Source: Siphonodentalium dalli
Taxonomy: Eukaryota; Mollusca; Scaphopoda; Gadilida; Siphonodentaliidae
Direction of reading: 5' to 3'
DNA: 64,000 nucleotides
NCBI GenBank assembly: GCA_032622095.1
Contig: CP136069.1
Coordinates: 155,485,043-155,549,042 of the forward strand
Shown: positions 36,854-50,705 of the stretch, piece after piece
Position numbering within the stretch: position 1 is the stretch's first letter
Layout: every line of letters starts with the position of its first letter
Program-made: the position numbers and the translations under genes
Notes under the pieces: model-generated
Databases searched by the model: none
Told to the model about the DNA's origin: nothing
Seen by the model: the letters and a program-made list of their open reading frames with translations, nothing else

Positions 36854-39582
36854 ATAGCTACAACAATTCTATGGTAGATAGTTCACGGCCGACCTGATGC
36901 ATGCATCTTAGTTTTCTTGTATATAGTGTTACCCCTCTTATTCTGTTCTGGAGATCTTCGAGAAATAACTTTTATTTTTTTACACTGCTCAAATGTAATT
37001 CACCGAAGTTTGTGTATATATTTACAGGAACTGTATATTCAATGACCCTTTTCAATTATAGATATCTCAATAATTTCACAGAAAAGGTCACACATTTCTG
37101 CAAATTGCTACATGTAATCCCAATGTCCATATGCACAAGTTGTAGTGATAATTATATTATACATGTGTAACGCAGTCAAGTGTGCACATTTACATCAAGC
37201 ATGTTAGGGAAGTCTTAGATCATGTCATGAATATCAACTCTGGCTACGCCCGTAGTTCGTAGCAGAGGTTCATGGCATAATCTAGGGGAATCGGAACGTC
37301 ATTGGACGTAAACGTTAACTGATATATATTATCTGTCGGGATGACATTATACACGAACATATGATGGCTATATACAAAAATATAGTTAAACATATATGTA
37401 AGTACAAAACATTAAATATTTTAATATTTACATGAAAATCTCTGAGTTCACCGTATGTGTTATGTTGGTGTAGACCATGTTATCTCCCCTTGTATCCAGC
37501 CAATGGAACCGGCCGTTACTAGTATATAATGATGATGTGCTAACACAGACCGTATACGCTGCCAGTAGCATGACCGTGGCCACAGTGTCGTTATAGGGCA
37601 CCTTATAATTTCTAATTGCTCCCCATTGACCATTATTTCCTAACTCTATATATGAAACATGGAACCTTCAAATTATAGTTTCAACCAGAGACGTGGTTAC
37701 CGGGGGTTGTTGAGACACGCATGTATACCTGAAAGGAAGCCGTTCTTGGGAGAGGAAACATGGTCTACATGTATATCGTGGCATGATGAATGATGAATAA
37801 ATCTGGACCTGAATCACATATATATACCGCCCGCACGAACATCACAGTAACATATGGCTGGCATGGTTTATCTCTGTTGGTGACGGAGACGGAGATTTTT
37901 CTCTTGATTATACCATGCATACCCAAGGTTAGATGTGTTCATTAAATACCCACCAATCAGGTTTTCATTACAACTTCCATTTTCGAATTACAAGGGTGTA
38001 AACGTAAATATCTGCCATTTCAAGGAGACATTCTGAGCCTATGAATTTGTTTGAGTGGTTCCCTTCCTACATGTATTTTTGAATTCATGACTACCTAGCA
38101 TGACGTCAATTTAAGGTATCTTTGATTAATATGTGTTTGTTGCCTACCAACCTTTGTTTATTTATACAAATGGCAATTTCTTAATATGTTTATCAGCATT
38201 GGCATGCTTAAAAGACTCATCGTCGTAGAATTTCAATAAGCCTCGTGCTAGGAACATACGCAAGGATTACCCACAGTTAATGTCCAAAGCACATTTAAAG
38301 AAAGAAGCAATTCAATTTTCTGCATGCATGAGACCGTGCCACGTATACCTTTAAATATACATACATATTATGTGGTTCGCAACACGCACACAATTTGGTG
38401 CACTATTATGCAGTAATCATGAGAAATATGGGTGATTCAGATCCCAGTTCGAAATGCGTATTTATATGAAATTATCATATGAAAATAACAGTGGCGATAT
38501 ATATGATGCAAATTAGCACCTATAATATAGGAACGTGTTACGCGCGATGAAGCAATAATTAAGAATAATTGAATAGAGTATAAGATAAAGATGGTGTGTC
38601 GCCTCCGTGAATTTTCTGTATTTGTTCAGTATTTCAGAACGGCGCCTACAACACGTATAAAATTAATAATATCTGAGTGAGATAGAAGAGAACAGTCGGC
38701 AGGATCTTCGGTCTGTATGGCACATTTTTTTCAAAGATATTTTCCATAGACTGGGAAGGACATCTATCACTATTTGTTTTTAAATTCATTCACATGCAAT
38801 ATTGTTGATTGGAAATCTATCTTTTGAGACACATATAAGCGAAATTTGTGTGCGTTTTGTGGACTAATATAATACGGCTGTGTCTTAAAAGGAGTTTAAA
38901 AGAAATTGAAATGTATTGTTGGTGAAGTGTTTCCTGAAACCGATAGAGCATCTTTAACACACGTCTATCACTATAATACAATCATAGCACACTAAGATAT
39001 TTAGTGTTATTTCGTTATAATTGCACGTGAAAGATAAAACATGTGTATGCTATTTAATAATAACACGTATTAGCAACGAATCGTGTCTATGAAATGTAAT
39101 ATTCGTTATATGTATGCTTCAACAAGATGATATACATGTATGAATATTCTGATTGGAAGACAATTTCGAGATGAGTTGTCTGTTTCACAACCAGATTAAA
39201 GTCACTAAATTGTGATCGTTTAGTTTTATTTTTGGAAATAAGAGAGAGGTCAAGTGACAATTTCTGAGTGCACAGACGTCCGGAACAAACAAATATATTA
39301 GCGACTTCAAGCACGCGCAGCAGTAATCAGAAATTTAGCTGAATTAGCGTAACTGGATATAGGAGATGCATTATTGTGCAATATAATTCTTTCTCACTTC
39401 GAATTTGTTTCAACGACATATTTATGAAATTACAATTCTTGGACTACTTTTGAAGGGACCCAAGGCACTGGCAGTGGGTAAAATTTCAAAAATATAAGTC
39501 CACATGCATGTGAAAGCAACACCGCTGCATGGGAATGACATGGAGAAATAAATACACTTTGTTCTTATATTCATTATTGACA

Positions 39583-39616
39583 CAGTAATGCCCTAAATAA
39601 TCGACCCCTTAACCAC
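39583..39616. mobile_element. truncated left end of CAGTAATG hairpin MITE
   Basis: cagtaatgccctaaataatc and onward to ccttaaccac, then an abrupt switch to gaggtgtggtcg. The full element is at the equivalent place in copy B (47966), so copy A has lost the rest together with about 1 kb. Confidence 0.75.
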
Positions 39617-39875
39617 GAGGTGTGGTCGTTTAGCGAAGAAGAAAATGGAGGCTCAACTTTTCATTACTCGGATAGCTTCCATCCTGGTATATACGCTTTC
39701 TTGATATTAATGCAGAGCACCGTACCACACATACATCGTGTATCCTCTATTGGCACCATTGCTACGCTTATTTACGAATTATTTCCAAATTCGTTGCCAT
39801 TGTGATCCAAACCGTCAACTTATCAACACCACCATATGTCCGTCCTCTTCCATGGCCTGAGCATTTATATCAGCC

Positions 39876-42055
39876 CTTAGTGATATATCAGCCGACAGAT
39901 GCATCGAAAACGTTGATTGCATATATAATCCCACATTCGGTAATCTATTCCGATTCCAATTGCAATCAGTTGGAAATACCCTAACCATATTAGGCGATAT
40001 GTTGGATATTTCCATTTTTTTTTGTGGAAAGCTCGAGGTGCAGGTTTGTGATATTCCACCCCACGATGGGAGCAATTGCAAAAAAAAATTCATGGTTCTG
40101 GTTCAAGGGGGGGGGGGCACAGTTGGAAATTACAAGATAGACCATCTCCCCTCAACGGAGATCCTCTAGCTATACGCCCCTGCTTGAAGTGCCTGTTGGA
40201 AAATCACAACCTATAAGGTGAGGTGCAAATAGAATCTACCACACTTGGAAAACTTTATCTGATTCATGGGAGTGCTGCATATATGGAAATTCTTTAGACG
40301 AAGGAATTATGGTCTGCTTCGGTGGGGAGGGGTCAATTGGCAATTCCCAGTTAGACATCGCCCGAAATTTTCGCCTACCGAAAATGTGGATCATCAATAA
40401 CATCTTTACTGTTATAACACAGGGGCGTGTAAAAATTCAACAGTTGGAAATTCCATACCCGACACAATTAGGTTTAAACTGTTCTGGTAGTTTGATTTTT
40501 CAGGTAGTTTGATTTTCCAACCAGTATTTAGTGTTAAATTCGTTAATTTTAGGCAAAATATCACATATTTGCCTACTTTATGTCAATTGGATTAAATGAT
40601 ATATGGCTAACTATTAGAACTTTCCAACGTTAGGGGTTGTCAAGTTAGAAAGTTCTAAAGCTGGGATGCCTGCTGAAAAAATGCGGGGTGCATAATTTTA
40701 GGACCCGTTTTGGGTTCATACCCAGTAAACGGCAATTTTGGAGTTTGGGATTATACCCGAGAAGATTTGTAAGGGCTGTCAGCCCTCTCCTACAATCCTA
40801 TCGCGAAAATTCACAAAATAGTTCGTAATTAATTTGTCAAAAACGATTGTAAAAGCTAATAATTGAGAACGCTCGTCATTGTATATCGCTTTTTATGCGC
40901 CGATCTTGTTATAAGAGACGATCGTTGGAATGTTTGCTAGACTGACAAAACTTCTACTTCGGTTCGTGGATATATCTGGCCATCACTGCATGGGCTCGTG
41001 TGACTGATCTGCATCCAAACTCATGCATTGATGCGTATACACCATGGTTAAGTTGTCCTGCTAAATTGGTCTGATATTGGTTGGTCCTGCTGATTGACAT
41101 GATGCGGTTGGGCAAAACTGAATATGTTAAGAGAATCTACCCTTATGTTTTCCAGAGCTAACATTTTCCGATTTTTGCAAATACAAGAAAAAACAACTAG
41201 TTATATGTTCATGAAACATTCATGAACATATAAGTTTTAAAATATTTTCTGCTCAATTGTTTGAAAAACGACAGGGATAGCCATATTGAGTTGTCTGAGT
41301 CTTGGTAAGTGATGGCTGCATGATGTACAACAAAACTAATTGAGTGTCTGTATCTTTAAATTAAATTTTTGGTACAAACCGGTGAAATTGATACCCAATC
41401 CGCTGTGACGGTTACGATATTAAGGCTACAGTTAGAATATGCGCATAATTTGCTGACGTATTACCCTAATCACATGGAGCATATATATGAGCAGACGACA
41501 AATAATACAAGTGCAGAAGGATTCCTATTATCTGGTGGGACATGTTCAGATGAATAAATTCAACAAACCGCCTTGGACATTTCCTAAGGGAACCACTCTT
41601 CAATGAGTATTTAGCGTAGAAAGGGTTAATAAGGGAACTACTCGTCAATGAGTATTTAGCGTAGAAAGGGTTAATAAGGGAACTACTCGTCAATGAGTAT
41701 TTAGCATAGAAAGGATTAATTAGGGAACTACTCGTCAATGCGTATTTAGTACAGAAAGGGTTAAGCTGTCCAGTGGATTACGACCGACCATGACCCGACT
41801 TCTAACAACAAGACAGTAACAACAGCACACTATTAGTTTAAATCATTTATTTGTTAGAAAAAATCAACAAAAGACTGGATTCGATGGCGGATAGATACTA
41901 TATTATCATTTTATCGTTTAATTGGTCCAAAAGTTATGAGTGGACCATCATGTCGATCCTCCATGCAGTGTCATTCAGAATGACATAATTTTTGAAATAG
42001 TAGTGAGATTTAGATTGATGTAACATCTAACTTTGACCGTCCGACATGGCATGTT
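39876..42055. other. intergenic, scattered short repeats
   Basis: Contains ttggaaattcc-family fragments (about 39990-40660) and the 45-bp minisatellite listed separately. No supported gene. Confidence 0.5.
41585..41765. repeat. four 45-bp tandem units
   Basis: gtagaaagggttaat-type starts at 41616, 41661, 41706 and 41751, exactly 45 bp apart. Because 45 is a multiple of three, the minus strand stays open with a 15-residue periodic frame (SSLINPFYAKYS). I treat it as a minisatellite, not a gene. Confidence 0.85.
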
Positions 42056-42059
42056 ATAA

Positions 42060-42277
42060 TTATCTCTAAATAGTCGACTCCATATATAACCACAGCAGAA
42101 TTAATTATGGGTAATTTTTTCAGGATTTAGTCGGAAATATGGCTTGTTGCCATTCATCGGAAAGCTCTCACCGAGGGCTTTCCGATGAATGGCAAAAAGC
42201 CATATTTCCGACTAAATCCTGAAATATTACCCATAATTCTGCTGAGGTTAAAGATTCGATTATTTAGGGCATTACTG
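42060..42277. mobile_element. CAGTAATG hairpin MITE, copy 1
   Basis: Long hairpin: attatgggtaa, a ggatttagtcggaaatatgg arm, a gccattcatcggaaagctct arm, then the complement. The right end attactg is intact; the left end is diverged. Confidence 0.75.
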
Positions 42278-43304
42278 TATAATTATCTGAGCCAGATGTC
42301 TAATCGAAGTCCGTCACCTAACACAGCGATTTCGTTAGAATGATGCCAATTAGATACGAAACGTGTCCTACTAAAGTCAGTAATAAATATGGCACCTACT
42401 CATCCGTGACAAATTCACACTCGGTTGTCAACAGTTTATCAATAGACTATAGTTGTTCCACTATTGGCCAAGATCTCCCACCACATAACAATAATAGCAA
42501 CCACATGCGCGCCGCATGCGCGCTTGGTTGTTTATACCTTAGGCGCAGGCGAATGGCGTTATATATGTTTTTCTGTTAGCCATCAGTGATTTTTCAAAGA
42601 TCGCGGGGATGAATTTTTGACAAATTATCACATGACTTCCGGTTAGCAACTGTGTGGAGATCAAAATGAAATTAGCTATACTTCACAACTTACGAAGAAT
42701 TCCTATTAGTTTCGTGCATTTAGAACAAATTCGTTGATTAGCTTAATGAAAACAAGCGAAGACGTCGTGACACGGTTTCTGACGTCATTTGCGAGTCAGA
42801 ATCCAGACAAGATTGCACAATCCACGACAAGTAGACCTTGTCATGTCGTCTCAGTCGGGATCACTGCATGATGTTACATAAATTATTCTTAGCGTAATGT
42901 CGCCGATAAAAGTCAAATTTGAGGCACAACATACTCCATTACGTGTCACGTACGATTCATATTACTAATGGTGCTTATATAGTGGGTATCCCAAATGTCA
43001 GATGGGCCATAAGCATTTTACATTATTGTCCCAGCTGTTGAGTAATGCCGACCTGCATGCTTCCATTTAACAGGCGCTTCACTAGAGCGGCTTACACTTA
43101 CTCAACAACCAGGTCCCCATTTCTCGTCCAGGTAGACGAAGCGAGCACAGTACAAGTGACCTGGCGCCAGATTTGACACAGCGTGTTAAATGCTTTTCAT
43201 GGAATTCACACAGCATTATTTCTTATATTTTTTATATTTGTATAGATTCATCATATAGCACACACGCCGCTTAATCCGACCAAGCCACTGTTGCGGAAAC
43301 CATA

Positions 43305-43386
43305 GCCCACTGACAGGGCGCGAACTCACGCCGATGCGTTAACACCATTACAAGTCCGACACTCTAACCACTGGGCTCCCACTTCC
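43305..43386 (-). ncRNA. tRNA-like SINE head, copy B
   Basis: Counterpart of the copy at 31862-31945, with agcccagtggttagagtg and gagttcgcgccct. The A-box differs by one base. Present in both duplication copies, so it predates the duplication. Confidence 0.45.
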
Positions 43387-44889
43387 ATACCATTTACTCA
43401 AGCAATTGAACATCGGATCGCCAGATGATATAATCTGATATTTCTTGGTGGGCGATATAAGAAGTTTTCAATCCAAATCTCCAATATATTCTCTGCTCCA
43501 GAACACATTTTATTTTGATATACTTACAATTTGTTTACACTTTAAAGTGGTTTTACATAATGATTCAAAATGGCTATCAATCTATGAGCACATTCTTTGC
43601 CACATTAATACATTTTCAATCGTTGGCTGGATCCCGAACAACTGATGAAAATTAAAATCGACATAATAATTGGCTTCAGAATTGTCACATTTCACAATGA
43701 TATAGTCAAATGTCAGTTATAAGAGACGAATTCAGCATACCTTATGTCTGCGGCCAGACAGCACAGGGACGACATTACTGAATGCGTTCATTGTAGTAAA
43801 GTATCGGGGAATTTGTTTTCGTGGATTTCACACAGAATTATTTCTGATATTTCTTATACGTGTATAGATTCATTGAGTGCATGAAGTCATTAAGAAAAGT
43901 AAATCAATTATAACATATAAATTGTCTTCAACATTTTAGGGAAAACAACAGCCATGTTGTCTAAACAAGTTTCATCACCTCATGGCACAACAATGATATT
44001 CCACGTGATCCTTATAGATTATACTATTGTGCTGAATTGGTCAAGTTGGCATGACTTCATTGGTTAGGTACCCAGGATCTTCAAAACGCTGAATATAGTA
44101 TCGCTCTCCCAATCCGCATACGTCACAGTGACTTGAAAACAAGATGGCGGCTATTTTGGAATATATATTATATTGAATTAAACTGAGGTAATGTAACAGT
44201 AATTAAACTGAATGGGAGGGGTGAGTGGGTGAGTTTTCGGAATTACTGGGTACCCTAATTAAACAAAAATAACATGCGAACTTGACCAATTGAACAATAT
44301 ATATTTACTAATTGGGTCAAACTGGTTTCACTGCAGAGACAGTTTGTGGTAGCGAGTTTCTATAAGAAGCAACAAAACTAGAATAACAGCACATAACGAA
44401 ATCACATTAACTCAATATACATATAACTTTCATAAATTTTCGCGTACATGTATATACGCAAACTTGTGGCCTGTAGATTACAACTTGTGCATGTGTATAT
44501 ATCGGTACATATTACACGAATAAGCCTGCACTGCGTCATCCCTTTACAGTCACCGAAATGGCAGCTATTGTATAATTCTTTTTCACCAATTCACCGAACA
44601 CGTTGAGCGCCAAGTGATGTTATACGATGCGCAATGAATGATATACAAGATATATGCTTGGCAATAAGGGAGTCGGGAACCAAAAAACGTCCTAATTTGC
44701 GTAAAATAGCGGTCTATGAAAAATTCCCCCACATATATATGGTGTATATTTCATCGCCTATATTAGCGACGTTATAAGTTACAATTAAGTTTAGTTTAAA
44801 TTTAATAAATGTATTGCCAGGCGTTATATCTTGTCGCCATTTTTCGAGTTTATTATGACGTATAGGTTCCCGATCCTCAGCTGAATAAC

Positions 44890-45150
44890 TCTGCATGGCT
44901 AGAGCATCCTAAAATGTTGCGTAAACCCTGTGTGCCGATTAATGCATTCTCATATATATGCGAGTCTCCCGTAGGGAGCCTAGAATATATAAAAGAATTC
45001 CTTGGATAAACACTATTTATATTGACCTTGTAGGCCAGTGCATTCTCTTATATATGCCAGGCACCCCACGGGAGACTCGTATATATAAGAGAATGCGCTA
45101 GAACTGAATATTGATTGCCGCACAAGCGCAACTCGCCATGGAAGGGATAA
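44890..45150. mobile_element. hairpin-bearing MITE, family 2, copy in B
   Basis: Duplication counterpart of 33740-34000, with the same paired hairpins and minor substitutions. Confidence 0.6.
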
Positions 45151-46485
45151 CCGTTGTAGCATGGCAGTGCAAATCTGTCGGTTATTAACCTGCCTGATAA
45201 CGAAAACATTCATGTGTCATATATAGAGTTACCCCTCTTATTCTGTTCTGGAGATCGTCGAGAAATAACTTTTATTTTTTTTTACACTGGTCAAATGTAA
45301 TTCACGGAAGTTTGTGTATATATTTACAGGAACTGTATATTCAATGACCCTTTTCAATTATAGATATCTCAATAATTTCACAGAAAATGTCACACATTTT
45401 AGCAAATTTATACATGTAATCCCAATGTCCATATGCACAAGTTGTAGTCATAATTATATTATACATGTGTAACGCAGTCAAGTGTGCACATTTACATCAA
45501 GCATGTTAGGGAAGTCTTAGATCATGTCATGAATATCAACTCTGGCTACGCCCGTAGTTCGTAGCAGAGGTTCATGGCATAATCTAGGGGAATCGGAACG
45601 TCATTGGACGTAAACGCTAACTGATATATATTATCTGTCGGGATGACATTATACACGAACATATGATCGCTATATACAAAAATATAGTTAAACATATATG
45701 TAAGTACAAAACATTAAATATTTTAATATTTACATGAAAATCTCTGAGTTCACCGTATGTGTTATGTTGGTGTAGACCATGTTATCTCCCCTTGTATCCA
45801 GCCAATGGAACCGGCCGTTACTAGTATATAATGATGATGTACTAACAGAGACCGTATACGCTGCCAGTAGCATGACCGTGGCCACAGTGTCGTTATAGGC
45901 ACCTTATAATTTCTAATTGCTCCCCATTGACCATTATTTCCTAACGCTATGAAGCATGTAACCATCAAGTTAGAGTTTCAACCAGAGACGTTGTTGCCGG
46001 GGGTTGTTGAGACACGCCTGTATATACCTGAATTTAACAAGGAAGCCGTTCTTGCATGGGAGAGGAAACAAGGTCTACATGTATATCTTGACATGATGAA
46101 TGATGAATAAAACTGGACCTGAATCACATATACTGCCCGCACGAACATCCCCGTAACATATGGCTGACATGGTTTATCTCTTTTGATGACGGAGACGGAG
46201 ATTTTTCTCTTGATTACCATGCATACCCCATTCGCGTAGGATATAGATGTGTTCATTATCCGCACCAATCAGGTTTTGATTACAACTTCTAATTTCGAAT
46301 TACAAGGGTGGTAAATGTAAATATATACAATTTCAAGGAGACATTCTGAGCCTATGCATTTGTTTGTGTGGTTCCCTTCCTACATGTATTTTTGAATTCA
46401 TGACTACCTAGCATGACGTCAATTTAAGGTATCTTATGTTTGTGTAGCCTACCAACCTTTGTTTATTTATACAAATGGCAATTTC

Positions 46486-46534
<49 letters not shown>
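46486..46534. repeat. TA microsatellite
   Basis: About 48 bp of (TA)n expanded in copy B; the equivalent place in copy A (38185) has almost none. Confidence 0.9.
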
Positions 46535-46537
<3 letters not shown>

Positions 46538-47965
46538 CATTTGCATGCTTTAAAGACTCATCATCGTATCATTTCAATAAGCCTCGTGCTGACTGTCGTG
46601 CTAGGAAAATACGCAAGGATTACCCACAGTTAATGTCCAAAGCACATTTAAAGAAAGAAGCAATTTAATTTTCTGCATGCATGAGACCGTGCCACGTATA
46701 CCTTTAAATATACATACATATTATGTGGTTCGCAACACGCACACAATTTGGTGCAATATTATGCAGTAATCATGAGAAATATGGGTGATTCAGATCCCAG
46801 TTCGAAATGCGTATTTATATGAAATTATCATATGAAAATAACAGTGGCGATATATATGATGCAAATTAGCACCTATAATATAGGAACGTGTTACGCGCGA
46901 TGAAGCAATAATTAAGAATAATTGAATAGAGTATAAGTTAAAGATGGTGTGTCGCCTCCGTGAATTTTCTGTATTTGTTCAGTATTTCAGAACGGCGCCT
47001 ATACAACACGTATAAAATTAATAATATCTGAGTGAGATAGAAGAGAACAGTCGGCAGGATCTTCGGTCTGTATGGCACATTTTTTTCAAAGATATTTTCC
47101 ATAGACTGGGAAGGACATATATAACTATTTGTTTTTAAATTCATTCACATGCAATATTGTTGATTGGAAATCTATCTTTTGAGACACATGTAAGCGAAAT
47201 TTGTGTGCGTTTTGTGGACTAATATAATACGGCTGTGTCTTAAAAGGAGTTTGAAAGAAATTTAAATGTATTGTTGGTGAAGTGCTTCCTGAAACCGATA
47301 GAGCATCTTTAACACACGTCTATCACTATAATACAATCATAGCACACTAAGATATTTAGTGTTATTTCGTTATAATTGCACGTGAAAGATAAAACATGTG
47401 TATGCTATTTAATAATAACACGTATTAGCAACGAATCGTGTCTATGAAATGTAATATTCGTTATATGTATGCTTCAACAAGATGATATACATGTATGAAT
47501 ATTCTGATTGGAAGACAATTTCGAGATGAGTTGTCTGTTTCACAACCAGATTAAAGTCACTAAATTGTGATCGTTTAGTTTTATTTTTGGAAATAAGAGA
47601 GAGGTCAAGTGACAATTTCTGAGTGCACAGACGTCCGGAACAAACAAATATATTAGCGACTTTCTGGCATTTCAAGCACGCGCAGCAGTAATAAGAAATT
47701 TAGCTGAATTAGCGTAACTGGATATAGGAGATGCATTATTGTGCAATATAATTCTTTCTCACTTCGAATTTGTTTCAACGACTTATTTATGAAATTACAA
47801 TTCTTGGACAACTTTTGAAGGGACCCAAGGCACTGGCAGTGGGTAAAATTTCAATTTCAATTTCAATTTCAAAAATATAAATCCACATGCATGTAAAAGC
47901 AACACCGCTGCATGGGAATAACATGGAGAAATAAATACACTTTGTTCTTATATTCATTATTGATA

Positions 47966-48163
47966 CAGTAATGCCCTAAATAATCGACCCCTTAACCACA
48001 TCAGAATTATGGGTAACTTTTCAGGATTTAGTCGGAAATATGGCTTGTTTCTCTCACTGAGAGCTTTCCGATGAATGGCAACAAGACATATTTCCGACTA
48101 AATCCTGAAAAGTTACCCATAATTATGCTGTGATTAAGGAGTCGATTATTTAGGTCATTACTG
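47966..48163. mobile_element. CAGTAATG hairpin MITE, copy 2 (full length)
   Basis: 198 bp from cagtaatgccctaaataatc to a complementary ttatttaggtcattactg, with ATA on both sides as a possible 3-bp target duplication. Nearly the whole length folds into one hairpin. Confidence 0.8.
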
Positions 48164-48534
48164 ATAGTTCTCCATAAACTAAATTTCACGTGTTGAAACC
48201 ATTATTATGTAAACAACACTGTTACAGTGATTTGTCAATGACTTTCGGTAATTGTGTAGTAAGTTCAAATATTTTATTCTGAATACGATGTTCAATGCAT
48301 TGACCTTGTCCAATGTTTACCGTCAAATGTTGTTTAAACTGTAGTTTTTATTTGACTAATTGAACGTTATGGTTAATTCCATTGTAACAGTAATGTTCAC
48401 ATAACTGTGGTTCTGAAATACTCTCATCAGGAGAGTTACTAATAATGAAAATAAGGACGAAGTCAATCCATTGTTTCATGCACTTCTTGATGATATTTGT
48501 TTGATAGACCTTTATAACATGTATACAAGATTGC

Positions 48535-48930
48535 AAATAGTGTGCCTGCCATTAGCAGAATGAGGACACCAGAAGGTGAAGTTAGTGACACAATCCCGCA
48601 CAGCAGGTTAGCGTCACCTAATTCACCCTCTGAGGACCCAATTTTACTTAGGCCTCAACTGCTATTGGAGACCTACGATCAGATTGAAATTCCCCAGTTG
48701 AAGTTGATGATGTTCACCCATTGGTCATCTTGATTATGCATTTTATCTTTTGAACATTATGGAATATAGAAACTGAAGAAGATGGAACTAACACAATGTT
48801 AATTTCAGACTATTGATACTCCCCATAAGATGAGGCATAAGCAGCATAAGGTAATCAGATGGTGAATATGGTGACACTAGCATCACTAAATTCACCCTCC
48901 GGGGACCTCATTCTGCAAATAAAAGACACA
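48535..48930. repeat. dispersed repeat with internal inverted halves, copy 2
   Basis: Matches 22080-22505 (tgcctgccattagcagaatg, the gttagcgtcacctaattcac part, and the closing gacctcattctgc). Lies in the segment present only in duplication copy B. Confidence 0.7.
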
Positions 48931-49590
48931 CTATAAGCAGGCTTGCATGTATCTTAATTCGAACCCACTTCGAAGGCCTTCAGATCCTTTAAAAACTTCA
49001 TTTGAAACTTATGACACCAGAGAGAACATGTATACTATTTTCTGTAGGATGTTCCGTGAATCAATAAATTTTGTGCCGGAGATTCGCAAAGAAATCTCCA
49101 TTCAAAATTGGTCACATGATATCCCCTACCCTTAATACCAACACAAGACTTAACTGAGGTGTGATCGTTTAGCGAAGAAGAAAATGGAGGCTCAACTTTT
49201 CATTACTCGGACAGTTTCCATCCTGGTATATATGCTTTCTTGGTATTAATGTGGAGCACCGTATCACACATAGGTCTTGTATCCTCTATTGGCACCATTG
49301 CTACGCTTCTTTACGAATTATTTCCCCATTCGTTGCCATGGTGATCCAAACCGTCAACTTATCAACACCATCATATATCCGTCCTCTTCCATTGCCTGAC
49401 CATTTACATCAGCCGTCCCAAAAAGGTGTGACACGCACTGGATTCCCTTTCAATGCGATATTGAAATCGCCGCCAGACCATATTCATTTCACCACTCATG
49501 AGTCATGACGTCATGGTATCCATTGTAATATTGCACGTTTGCCCTCGTATAAATACGACGATGTCTATATACACAATGTAGACCTACTTA

Positions 49591-49680
49591 TCACATTATA
49601 TCCCAGGAAAAGCCAGCCTCCTCGTGTCACGTGAATCACATTATATCCCAAGAATAGCCAGCATCCTCGTGTCACGTGAA
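49591..49680 (+). repeat. two 45-bp direct repeats
   Basis: tcacattatatcccaggaaa and tcacattatatcccaagaat start 45 bp apart, both ending cctcgtgtcacgtgaa. Confidence 0.8.
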
Positions 49681-49961
49681 CGTTTTTAGTGTTTCCAGGG
49701 AAACAAGGTAGTCCAAGACAATTTCGTGACAATAATGAAACTGTTCCTGAAATTATAAATACAATAGTATGCAATAAATGAATTGCCTTGGTTGGATTGG
49801 CCATTTACTAAGAGCATTAGATTACCAGGATCTCCCGAAGTGAGCATCACATTTACACAGGGTATCAAAATATTGCCCTATACCACGCGATCTGTCAACA
49901 AGAGCACGCCGTCGGGGCGTGGCATAATACGCCCGTTTCTGGAGTAGAGTGGGGCATGTAA

Positions 49962-50425
49962 ACCCATATTTGAACTTGATCTGTATACAACATTTGGTTC
50001 AGTTCACTCAATTCAATCTAAAAGTTATCATCTGGAAACTGCATATCGTGTAAAATCTAAGTCGAAAAAGGGGCATACCTCATACGGACGAAACCCATAT
50101 TTGAACTTGATCTGTATTTTGGAGTGGTAAACTCATATACCAAATTTGGTTCAGTTCACTTGATTCAATCTAAAGTTATCAACCGCGGAAACCGCAAATC
50201 AGGTAAAATCTAAGTAAAAAAGGGACCTAACTCAGTCAAAATCATGCGGACGAAACCCATATTTGAATTTGATCTGCATGTTGGTGTGGTAAACCAATAT
50301 ACCAAATTTGGTTCAGTTCACTTGATTCAATCTAAAGTTATCATCCGGAAACCGCAAATCAGGTAAAATCTAAGTAAAAAAAGGGACATAACTCAGTCAA
50401 AATCGTGCGGACGAAACCCATATTT
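49962..50425 (+). repeat. tandem block, about 160-bp period
   Basis: acccatatttgaacttgatc-type starts at 49962, 50093, 50255 and 50416 (spacing 131, 162, 161). Units contain aaatttggttcagttcactt and a catccggaaaccgcaaatca part. A single related unit is at 63235-63350. Confidence 0.8.
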
Positions 50426-50705
50426 AGAATTTTCGAATTGTCAAGAAGATTATTAAACAAATATAATATATGACTGTCAAAAACCATTGAAGAGTTCCAA
50501 TCGTTTATATTGAAATTCGTTTTAAATCTGTTAAAATGGGATAAGAAATTAATGGGGAATTTCTTCAGGAAACATTTAAGTCGATTGCAAGATTTTCGGT
50601 CGTAGTCTGTGCACATGAAATTACATGTATGTTGTTGTTTCTGTTGTTTCTGTTGTTGTTGTTTTTAGAGGTTAAGCTTCTTTAAGAATCAGAACTGTTA
50701 CTTAC

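Larger units (their letters stand above)
30854..39875 (+). repeat. segmental duplication, copy A
   Basis: Blocks 30854-34067, 36920-39616 and 39617-39875 match copy B (42356-49414) in the same order and orientation with scattered differences. Copy A uniquely holds 34068-36919 and the MITE at 32671, and lacks the equivalent of 48000-49155. No protein-coding gene was recognised in either copy. Confidence 0.9.
42356..49414 (+). repeat. segmental duplication, copy B
   Basis: Blocks 42356-45220, 45221-47999 and 49156-49414 match copy A. Copy B uniquely holds about 115 bp near 43672-43787, a longer TA run (46486-46534) and 48000-49155. It lacks the 2.85-kb stretch 34068-36919. Confidence 0.9.

Noticed and set aside
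41585-41765. Tandem 45-bp units as a CRISPR-like array
   Set aside because: Units are contiguous without unique spacers and the setting is eukaryotic.
48348-48417. Candidate last exon of the phosphatase (minus, after an AG)
   Set aside because: In the required phase it reads NHSYVNITV and then stops. It lacks the QYxFCY helix expected at the end of D2.
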